Source of the DNA: an uncultured Flavobacteriales bacterium
Lineage (GTDB): Bacteria > Bacteroidota > Bacteroidia > Palsa-965
Direction: 5' to 3'
DNA length: 10,767 bases
NCBI GenBank assembly: GCA_946478675.1
Contig: CAMLEF010000137.1
Span: 1-10,767, forward strand
Each line of letters opens with the position of its first letter. Positions within the stretch are counted from its first letter, which is position 1. The notes below the pieces were generated by a model. It made no database searches. It was not told the origin of the DNA and was given only the letters and a program-made list of their open reading frames with translations. The translations under genes were made by a program, and so were the position numbers. Shown one piece after another: positions 1 to 6,180 of the stretch.

Positions 1-45
1 CGGAGACACGGAGGTTGCATTTCTCCGTGCCTCCGTGTCTCCGTG
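1..45. repeat. Hairpin-forming short repeat with 8-bp tandem units
   Basis: Bases 1-14 (CGGAGACACGGAGG) are the exact reverse complement of bases 30-43, so a 14-bp stem with a 15-nt loop can form. Bases 22-45 are three tandem 8-mers, TCTCCGTG, CCTCCGTG and TCTCCGTG. The element begins 8 nt past the stop codon of the minus-strand acetyltransferase gene. It could therefore act as that gene's transcription terminator or mRNA-stabilising hairpin, although no T-tract is visible before the window ends. From memory, similar CTCCGTG/CTCTGTG-type repeats are dispersed in intergenic DNA of many unrelated bacteria. The left arm may continue beyond base 1. Confidence 0.75.
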
Positions 46-52
46 GTTAATT

Positions 53-610
53 TCATTTTGTAATCTGACGCTGCTTCACTTTCACCGCCGGATTTCCGCG
101 ATAAATGCCGTACGCTTCCAGCTCCGACGAAGCCACCGATCCGACATTCAGCACTGCATGCGAACGGCAGATGACGCCGGGACAAACCGTCGCCTTCGCA
201 CCGATCCACACGCCTTCTTCCAGCGTGATCTCGCCGGTGATCAAATCGAAGCCGCTTTTCGAATAATTGTGGTTGCCGGTGAGCAGCATCGCGCCCTGCG
301 AGAGACAACAATTCGCGCCGATCTTCACCGTGACGAGATTATCGATCCACACGCGCTCGCCGATCCAGGCATAATCGCCCACCTCGAGCCGCCACGGTGA
401 TTTGATGTTGACGGAAGGTTTGATCACGACGCCTTTTCCTACGCGCGCACCGAACAGCCGCAGCAGGAAAACTTTGAAACCGCTGAAAGGAAAACGTGAC
501 TGGAAAAACGCGCTGTTGAAAGCATACCACAAGCCACGCTTCAGGAACGAAGCGCCGGGATGATACCACTCGTTGCGAAACGACGACAGATCTGTTTTTC
601 CCTGGCTCAT
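53..610 (-). CDS. WcaF-like hexapeptide-repeat acetyltransferase
   Basis: This is a 185-residue protein of the left-handed beta-helix (LbH) acyltransferase superfamily, closest to the putative colanic acid acetyltransferase WcaF. Such enzymes transfer an acetyl group from acetyl-CoA to a sugar hydroxyl, probably on a cytoplasmic glycan intermediate. Residues 1-55 form the family's N-terminal region (NEWYHPG, then the hydrophobic PFSGFKVFLLRLFGA). The rest shows hexapeptide-type turns (VGKGVVIKP, VGDYAWIGERVWID, VKIGANCCLSQGAML). The conserved TGNHNY motif puts the likely catalytic His at residue 114. The ending GIYRGNPAVKVK is typical of the family. I chose ATG at 610 because family homology begins right after it (TDLSSF). 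A GTG at 652 would add 14 residues unlike the family. It is transcribed away from the CNNM gene and separated by that gene from the main glycan cluster. The acceptor sugar is unknown. Confidence 0.88.
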   Translation of the reverse strand: MSQGKTDLSSFRNEWYHPGASFLKRGLWYAFNSAFFQSRFPFSGFKVFLLRLFGARVGKGVVIKPSVNIKSPWRLEVGDYAWIGERVWIDNLVTVKIGANCCLSQGAMLLTGNHNYSKSGFDLITGEITLEEGVWIGAKATVCPGVICRSHAVLNVGSVASSELEAYGIYRGNPAVKVKQRQITK

Positions 611-616
611 GAACGC

Positions 617-650
617 CAAAGTTAGCAGATGAATGTTCCGCCCCTCCAAC
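617..650 (-). promoter_or_regulatory. Putative Bacteroidota-type promoter of the wcaF-like gene
   Basis: Read on the minus strand, bases 624-617 are TAACTTTG, a full match to the Bacteroidota -7 box TAnnTTTG. A TTG at 649-647 lies 22 nt upstream and could be the -33 element (consensus TTTG, usual spacing about 19-21 nt). Only 6 nt separate the -7 box from the ATG at 610, so transcription would begin at or just before the start codon and the message would be nearly leaderless. The box is real in sequence; its function is inferred. Confidence 0.4.
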
Positions 651-670
651 ACACCGAGAAAACGCTAACA

Positions 671-772
671 ATGAGCGAATTACAAGCCCTTTCTGACGCC
701 ATTCAGCCTGCGCGTAGCCGTTTTCGTATATTTGAAGCCATTCTTGAGCGCCCATCCGCAATATGCCTATAA
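671..772 (+). CDS. Possible 33-residue leader/upstream small ORF
   Basis: ATG at 671 opens a 33-codon reading frame (beginning MSELQALSDA, ending PSAICL) with TAA at 770-772. It overlaps the first 10 nt of the CNNM gene, in a different frame. Such an overlap could allow translational coupling. It has no Shine-Dalgarno sequence, but neither do the real genes here. Against it, the best candidate promoter for the CNNM gene (727-734) lies inside this ORF, and a 33-codon ORF can arise by chance. I recognise no family. Treat it as speculative. Confidence 0.18.
   Translation: MSELQALSDAIQPARSRFRIFEAILERPSAICL
727..734 (+). promoter_or_regulatory. Putative -7 box for the CNNM/CorC gene
   Basis: TATATTTG matches the Bacteroidota -7 consensus TAnnTTTG exactly and ends 28 nt before the ATG at 763. 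That would give a 5' leader of roughly 20 nt. No convincing TTTG/TTG -33 element was seen 19-22 nt upstream (about 702-707), so the promoter call depends on the -7 box and its position alone. Confidence 0.4.
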
Positions 773-2094
773 GTGATCTTGTACTGATTATTTTCCTCGT
801 CCTTCTCAACGCTTTCTTCGTAGCAGCCGAGTTCGCCATTGTCAAAGTCCGTTCTTCGCAGGTCGACCTGAAGATCAGCAAAGGCAGTTCGCGCGCGCGC
901 ATCGTCCGCCACATACTCGATCACCTCGACGCATACCTCTCCGCCACACAGCTCGGCATCACCGTCGCCAGCCTTATTCTCGGTCGCGTGGGTGAACCGT
1001 ATATGTCGAAGCTCATTGAGAATTTGATGAGCAAGTTCAACGTAACGATCCAGGAACCGTACCTCCACAACATCGCATTCGCTGCCGGCATCGCGCTCAT
1101 CACGATCTTCCACATGGTGCTTGGCGAGCAGGTCCCGAAAACGCTGGCCATCCGCAATTCGCTCGGCACTTCGTTGCTCATCGCTTTTCCGCTGCGCATT
1201 TTCTATTATGTGTTCGCGCCGTTCATCTGGATCGTCAACGTGCTGACACGATTGACGCTGCGTATTTTCGGCGTGAAGTTTACGGCCGAGCACGAAGACA
1301 TTCACTCGGAAGAAGAGCTGCGCCTGCTGCTGACGGAAAGTGAAGAAGGCGGCGCCATCAAACAATCCGAGCACGAGCTGATCCAGAATGTTTTCGAGTT
1401 CGATGACCGTGCGGTGCGCAGCATTCTTGTTCCGCGAACGAAAATTTCCGCCATCGACGTCGACCTCGACCCGCAGGAAATTCTCGACAAGGTGATCGAA
1501 GAAGGTTATTCGCGCATGCCGGTCTTCAACGGCTCACTCGACAACATCACCGGCATTATTTACACGAAAGACCTGCTCAAGCTGATGAAGCAGGGCCGTC
1601 TCGAGCAAAAAGGAATCGAAGCCATTATTCGTCCCGCGCATTTTATCCCGCAAACGAAGCGCGTGAACGACCTGCTGCGCGAGTTCCAGGCGCTGCACAT
1701 CCAGATGGCGATCGTCACCAACGAATTCGGCGGCATCACCGGCCTCGTAACGATGGAAGACGTGATCGAAGAGCTCGTGGGCGAGATCCAGGATGAATAC
1801 GACGAGGAAAAACCTTCCGTCGATAAGAAAAGCGACACGGAATTCATCGTAAACGCGATGGCCACGATCTCCGACGTGAATGACGTGCTGCCGATCGCGT
1901 TACCGGAAAGCCCGCATTACGAAACGGTTTCCGGGCTGATGAATTATCTCTTCGGCCGCATTCCCGCGGTGAATGAAAAGAAAGTGTTCGGCGGCTATGA
2001 GTTCGTCGTGCTGAAACGCTTCAAGCATTCGATCGAACAGGTCAAGATGACCGTGAGTGACGACGGGCAATATCACACGGAAGGGGAAGCTTAA
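763..2094 (+). CDS. CNNM/CorC (hemolysin-family) CBS-domain membrane protein
   Basis: This 443-residue protein has the full CNNM/CorC architecture. A DUF21/CNNM membrane domain spans about residues 1-190, with hydrophobic segments near 5-27, 58-75, 103-122 and 136-165. The conserved GEQVPKTLAI stretch at 121-130 is part of it. A tandem CBS pair follows at about 218-340 (ILVPRTKISAIDVD, MPVFNG..NITGIIYTKDLL, then MAIVTNEFGGITGLVTMEDV). The C-terminal CorC_HlyC domain covers about 355-435. Family members are inner-membrane proteins linked to Mg2+/Co2+ or Na+-coupled Mg2+ export; the hemolysin label is historical. Bacteroidota GldE is related in architecture, but gliding genes are not nearby. 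Length is normal and no defects are visible. It is probably a housekeeping gene unrelated to the glycan genes, against which it runs convergently. The last codon TAA shares bases with the stop of the opposing gene. Confidence 0.95.
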   Translation: MPISDLVLIIFLVLLNAFFVAAEFAIVKVRSSQVDLKISKGSSRARIVRHILDHLDAYLSATQLGITVASLILGRVGEPYMSKLIENLMSKFNVTIQEPYLHNIAFAAGIALITIFHMVLGEQVPKTLAIRNSLGTSLLIAFPLRIFYYVFAPFIWIVNVLTRLTLRIFGVKFTAEHEDIHSEEELRLLLTESEEGGAIKQSEHELIQNVFEFDDRAVRSILVPRTKISAIDVDLDPQEILDKVIEEGYSRMPVFNGSLDNITGIIYTKDLLKLMKQGRLEQKGIEAIIRPAHFIPQTKRVNDLLREFQALHIQMAIVTNEFGGITGLVTMEDVIEELVGEIQDEYDEEKPSVDKKSDTEFIVNAMATISDVNDVLPIALPESPHYETVSGLMNYLFGRIPAVNEKKVFGGYEFVVLKRFKHSIEQVKMTVSDDGQYHTEGEA

Positions 2095-3245
2095 TCCTCT
2101 GTCAGCAACCGCCGGTTCGCTTCGACGACTGCAGTATCTCCCGAATAGTTTTTTGCAAAAGAATAAGCGGTTTCGCTCCATTGGGTGTATTCCTGCTGAT
2201 CCATGTCGATTGCGGCGATGAGTGCTTTCCGGAATTGATCCGTGTCGTTCAGCGCAATGTCAAAGCCGAGCTTTTTTTTCGCGAGATGACGCCAGGGCGT
2301 TTGATCCGAAAGGATGACCGGGCAGGCGCAGGCGAATGATTCGAGAATAACGTGGCCGAAATTTTCGTGGTGCGTCGGGAAGAAAAGAAAATGCTCGTCG
2401 GCCAATGCGGCGGCGAATTGCGCATGGGAAAGCGCGCCGGCATAGCGGAAGGTCACGTGCGCCGGCGCTTTTTCCATCTCCTGTTTGCACAGCGAAAAAT
2501 AAGCTTCGTCTTCCACCGGGCCGTAGATCGTCAACCGCGCTTTTTTCCCGGGAGCAATGCTGTTGAGCAGGCGAATCGCCATGTCGAGATTTTTTTTCGG
2601 TGATATTCTCGACAGGAAAAAAAAGTGCGCTTCACCGGCCTGTTTCTTCCGTGAACGCAGGTCGTGCAGCTGCGCGAGTGAAAGGTTCATTGCGATGCGG
2701 ACCTTCGCTTTCGTTCCGAATACCGCGCGGATCTCTTTTTCTTCCTGTGCAGAAGACGCGTGCCAGGTGATATCCCGGAAAAGCCGTGTGCTTTTCGTCA
2801 GCAGGAAAAATAATTTCTTCTTCAGCCGTTTGATCTTCAGCGCGCCTTCCCCGAGCATTCCGCGCGGCGCAAGAATGATCTTTGCCTGCGGCGCAGCGGT
2901 GCGGACGAGACGCAACGGCAACAGCGTGAAGTTTTGCGAGAAAAGGCTGTTGAAATAAACCACGCCGGGCTGCCGCTCGCGAAGCAAGCGCAAGAAGGTT
3001 TCCTTTTTCTGATTTCCCGGAGAGCAATAATACACCTGCGCCTCACCGACGCTCGTCCACGTATCGGCCGTTATGCCTTCGTAGGGTTTTGCATCGCCGA
3101 GATCCCGGTCGGAAGTGACGATGGAAAATTCAGCAACATCATTCAGCGCATGCACGATCGCGGCCACCGAACGCACGGGGCCTCCCGCACGGAATCCCGG
3201 AAGATACCAGTCGATGAAAATCAGCACGCGCTTTTTTTCAGCCAT
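2091..3245 (-). CDS. GT4-family glycosyltransferase
   Basis: This 384-residue protein is a GT-B-fold retaining glycosyltransferase of family GT4, cytoplasmic or membrane-associated. It would add a sugar from a nucleotide donor to a growing lipid-linked glycan. The N-terminal acceptor domain begins with RVLIFIDWYLPGFRAGGPVRS (residues 6-26). The motif LAPRGMLGEGALK at 125-137, followed by KKKL, is typical of one GT4 subgroup. The donor domain shows FLSRISPKKNLD at 210-221. The E-x7-E nucleotide-sugar motif lies in HENFGHVILESFACACP, with glutamates 294 and 302. The ATG at 3245 overlaps the end of the asnB homologue by 8 nt (ATGGCTGA), suggesting coupled translation, and is followed at once by an A7 run in the mRNA. 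Three 8-nt homopolymers lie within the gene. Sugar specificity cannot be read from sequence. It is the last gene of the run and ends directly against the convergent CNNM gene. Confidence 0.92.
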   Translation of the reverse strand: MAEKKRVLIFIDWYLPGFRAGGPVRSVAAIVHALNDVAEFSIVTSDRDLGDAKPYEGITADTWTSVGEAQVYYCSPGNQKKETFLRLLRERQPGVVYFNSLFSQNFTLLPLRLVRTAAPQAKIILAPRGMLGEGALKIKRLKKKLFFLLTKSTRLFRDITWHASSAQEEKEIRAVFGTKAKVRIAMNLSLAQLHDLRSRKKQAGEAHFFFLSRISPKKNLDMAIRLLNSIAPGKKARLTIYGPVEDEAYFSLCKQEMEKAPAHVTFRYAGALSHAQFAAALADEHFLFFPTHHENFGHVILESFACACPVILSDQTPWRHLAKKKLGFDIALNDTDQFRKALIAAIDMDQQEYTQWSETAYSFAKNYSGDTAVVEANRRLLTED

Positions 3246-5103
3246 GGATGTTTTGTTTTTTCATCCAGTGCCCGAGCACCACCAGCGGCCACAGGCGTGA
3301 ATACGTGACGCGCGGATCGTCGGCAAGAAACGCGTTCCAAAGCTGCTGCAATCCTTTCGCGTCGAAGAGCTCTTTTTCGCCGAGCTCCTGCAGGCGCGAT
3401 TCGCAGAACGAACGCAATTCGTTTTTCATCCAGCGCTTCCACGGGAATACGAAACCCATTTTCGGCCGGTTGACGATCGACGCGGGAATGAGATCGCCGA
3501 GCGCATCGACCAGCAGCTTCTTCGGCGTATGTGGAAATTTGAATTGATCCGGAACGGCCAGCACATATTCCACGAGCTGGTAATCGAGGAACGGCACGCG
3601 CACCTCCAGCGCATGCGCCATACTCATTTGATCGGTGTCGCGCAGCAACACATTCTGCATGTATGTTTCCATCTCGGCGATCGAAACGCTGCTGAGCAGG
3701 TGACCGGCTCCTCCCCTGCGTGCTTTTTCCCCGGCAAGAATTTTCTTTACCGCGCCGGGATCTTCGCTTTTCGGGCTCACGAGGCGCACCTGGCTTTCGA
3801 GCAGCACCTGTCGCGAAAGCGGGTAAAATTCTTCGAAGCCGATATGGCTTAATCCAAGCACGGCAGCGATTTTTTCACCGGCCACTCCCGGGCGCATTTT
3901 TCGTGCAAGGCTTCCTGCCGTTTTTCGAAGCGGAAGCGGAACCGCGTTCAGCCATTTTCGTTTCTCGATAAATGCTGCGCGACGGAAAATATCATAACCG
4001 GCAAAGAGCTCATCGCCTCCGAGACCGGACAGCGCCATTTTAATTCCGGCTTTACGTGTAGCGCCGGACACGACGTAAGTATTCGGGCCGTCGCCGCTCG
4101 GGTGGTCCATCGCATCGAGCGCGGCGGGCAGTTGCTCCAGGAAATCTTCCGGCTTCAACACGATCTCGTGGTGATGCGTGCGGTATTTCTTCGCCACTTC
4201 GCGCGCATAAACCGCCTCGCTGAATTCCGATTCGTCGAACGTAACGGAAAAGGTTTCTACAGGATGCGGCGACATGTTACTCATCAGCGCAACAACGGCG
4301 CTCGAATCGATTCCGCCGCTGAGAAATGCACCGAAAGGAACATCGGCCACCAGTCGGCGCTCCACCGCTTCGCCCAGCAGTCGCCGGACATCTTTGCAAA
4401 CAGAAGCATAATCATTTGCCGCAAGACCGGTCTGCACGCGCGGGCTCCACCATTCGTGGGTGCTTACTTTTCCATTTTCCGCGAGCAGGTAATGACCCGG
4501 CAGCAGCATCGTCACGCCCTCAATAATTGTCGCGGGCGCATGCACGGTCTGGTAGCGCAGGAAATCACCTAGCGCTTTTTTATTCAGCGAAGGCGTGAAC
4601 AATCCGCTCAACAGCAGGCTTCGCAGCTCGGAAGAGAAAGCGAGCGTCTGTCCCGACTGCCAGAGATAAACCGGTTTGATGCCGACACGATCGCGCGCGA
4701 GAAAAAGCGTCGAACGTTCGTTATCCCAGATCGCGAAAGCAAACATGCCGTTGAAACGATCGAGACAAGCGGCGCCCCATTTCGCATAGGCCGCGAGAAT
4801 GACTTCCGTATCGGTCGACGTAGAAAAGCTACTGTCGTGCAGCTGCTGTTTCAGCTCGCGGAAATTGTACAGCTCGCCGTTGTAGACAATCGTGAAGCGG
4901 CCCGCCGAATACGACATCGGCTGGTGACCTGCGGCGGAAAGATCGATGATGGAAAGACGGCGATGGCCGAGCGTGATGCCGGGCCGGCTGAAAATACCCT
5001 GGTCGTCGGGACCGCGGTGCGCGATGGCGTCGTTCATCCGCTGCATTGCTGCAACATGCTCCTGCTTACCTGCCGGTCCGGCTATTCCGTTGATTCCACA
5101 CAT
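3238..5103 (-). CDS. asnB: Glutamine-hydrolysing asparagine synthetase homologue
   Basis: This 621-residue protein has the two domains of class B asparagine synthetase. The N-terminal class II glutamine amidotransferase domain (about 1-200) starts MCGINGI, with Cys2 as expected nucleophile. HRGPDDQG (29-36), HRRLSIIDLS (47-56), YNGELYN (74-80) and the STDTE stretch near 96-100 are intact, so glutaminase activity should be preserved. The C-terminal ATP-pyrophosphatase domain has the PP-loop SGGIDSS (262-268), LSGLGGDELFAGY (358-370) and the late RVPFLDYQLVEYV stretch. It can transfer glutamine-derived ammonia to an AMP-activated carboxylate. Asparagine is the classic product. Paralogues inside polysaccharide clusters are often assigned to sugar-acid amidation, which is possible here but unproven. 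No strong ribosome-binding site is seen; it starts 18 nt after the preceding GT4 stop and overlaps the next gene by 8 nt. Length is close to that of related long AsnB proteins. Confidence 0.93.
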   Translation of the reverse strand: MCGINGIAGPAGKQEHVAAMQRMNDAIAHRGPDDQGIFSRPGITLGHRRLSIIDLSAAGHQPMSYSAGRFTIVYNGELYNFRELKQQLHDSSFSTSTDTEVILAAYAKWGAACLDRFNGMFAFAIWDNERSTLFLARDRVGIKPVYLWQSGQTLAFSSELRSLLLSGLFTPSLNKKALGDFLRYQTVHAPATIIEGVTMLLPGHYLLAENGKVSTHEWWSPRVQTGLAANDYASVCKDVRRLLGEAVERRLVADVPFGAFLSGGIDSSAVVALMSNMSPHPVETFSVTFDESEFSEAVYAREVAKKYRTHHHEIVLKPEDFLEQLPAALDAMDHPSGDGPNTYVVSGATRKAGIKMALSGLGGDELFAGYDIFRRAAFIEKRKWLNAVPLPLRKTAGSLARKMRPGVAGEKIAAVLGLSHIGFEEFYPLSRQVLLESQVRLVSPKSEDPGAVKKILAGEKARRGGAGHLLSSVSIAEMETYMQNVLLRDTDQMSMAHALEVRVPFLDYQLVEYVLAVPDQFKFPHTPKKLLVDALGDLIPASIVNRPKMGFVFPWKRWMKNELRSFCESRLQELGEKELFDAKGLQQLWNAFLADDPRVTYSRLWPLVVLGHWMKKQNIHG

Positions 5104-5121
5104 GCGATTTCCGGCTGTAAG

Positions 5122-6180
5122 TTACGGTTGTTGTTCGATCATTTCCTGCAGCGTTTCCGCCCAGGTCGCAGGCGTGATCTGTACTGCTTTTTCAGCGCTT
5201 CGTTCGCCCATTGCGGCAAGCGTCGCATCATCGAGCTGAAAGAGACGGCGGAAAACAGCAACGAGCTCGTCTTCGCTTGCGGCGGAGAAAGTGAAACCGT
5301 TTTTTCCCTCGTCGAGAAACGCCGCTGCCGCGCCCACATTACGGCTCAGCAGCAACGGGAAACCGGCAGCTGCAAATTCATGCACGGCCACGCCCCACGG
5401 CTCCACGCGGCTCGGCAATACATACACGCCGGTGTCGCGCAGGAACGCCTCCATTTCCGAAGGCTGCACAAAACCGAAATGCCGGATCTTCGGATGTTTC
5501 GCGGGAACCGCATCGCCCGTGCCGAGACACCACAGCTCCCAATCGGATTTTGTTTCGTCCGACACTTTTGCGAAAGCGTTCCAAAGCTCGTGTACGCCTT
5601 TGAATTCATAATAGCGCCCGGCATAAATCACCCGGTGCGGAAAATGCTGTTGTTTTTTTTCACGCGTGGAAAGAAATATTCCGCGAAAGAAAGGAACGTC
5701 CGCCGAATAAAAACCAGTGCGGATGCGCCGTTCGGGAAATCCGAGTTTTTGCGCAAAACGTTTCTGCGGACCTCCCGGCACCCAGATAAAGCGAAACACC
5801 GGCAGGAACCGGAATCGCGCTACGATGGTCGCCAAACGCTGCCGCAGGGTTCCCTGCCATTTGTTATCCATCGTGAGGATCGTGACGGCTTTTTTTGCGA
5901 AGGCCCGGCAAACGGCGAGATACTCTTTATCGATCCATCCCGAGCAAAGAATCGCATCGGGTGCTATTTTTTCCGCGAGCGACAACAACTGCTGACCGTT
6001 ATAATCGCTGCGTTCATACACCCGGACATTTTCCGGAAATGAAAAACGGAACGGCGCTTCTTTGTTTACCGGCCAGCGCACAAAATGCACTTCGACCTTT
6101 TGAGGATCGAGCGCGCGCAGGCAGGCGATGGTGTAGTTTGCCGGCTCAGTGTACAGGATAAGGAGCTTCCGGCGCTGCAT
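5122..6180 (-). CDS. GT4-family glycosyltransferase
   Basis: This 352-residue GT-B glycosyltransferase is slightly short for GT4. The N-terminal domain opens with KLLILYTEP and lacks the common GG motif of many GT4 enzymes. The donor domain is clearer: VIYAGRYYEFKGVHELWNAF at 184-203, LWCLGTGD at 216-223, then the E-x7-E motif in SRVEPWGVAVHEFAAAG, with glutamates 260 and 268. It would transfer a sugar to a cytoplasmic glycan intermediate; donor and acceptor are unknown. Its ATG at 6180 lies within the upstream ligase-like gene, which ends at 6146, a 35-nt overlap in another frame. This makes translational coupling likely. An A8 run in the mRNA (bases 5653-5660) encodes part of the REKKQQ stretch at 173-178. 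No Shine-Dalgarno sequence is evident before the start. Confidence 0.9.
   Translation of the reverse strand: MQRRKLLILYTEPANYTIACLRALDPQKVEVHFVRWPVNKEAPFRFSFPENVRVYERSDYNGQQLLSLAEKIAPDAILCSGWIDKEYLAVCRAFAKKAVTILTMDNKWQGTLRQRLATIVARFRFLPVFRFIWVPGGPQKRFAQKLGFPERRIRTGFYSADVPFFRGIFLSTREKKQQHFPHRVIYAGRYYEFKGVHELWNAFAKVSDETKSDWELWCLGTGDAVPAKHPKIRHFGFVQPSEMEAFLRDTGVYVLPSRVEPWGVAVHEFAAAGFPLLLSRNVGAAAAFLDEGKNGFTFSAASEDELVAVFRRLFQLDDATLAAMGERSAEKAVQITPATWAETLQEMIEQQP

Noticed and set aside
611..652. GTG at 652 as start of the wcaF-like gene
   Set aside because: It adds 14 residues unlike the family, and a -7 box match (617-624) lies between it and the ATG at 610.
703..1374. 223-residue minus-strand frame
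   Set aside because: It is the shadow of the CNNM/CorC gene, whose DUF21 domain is unambiguous, and its composition is Arg/Glu/Asp-rich without a known fold.
4837..6042. 401-residue plus-strand frame
   Set aside because: It runs antisense across the asnB homologue and a GT4, both with clear catalytic motifs. Its translation is rich in Arg, His and Phe with no recognisable domain.
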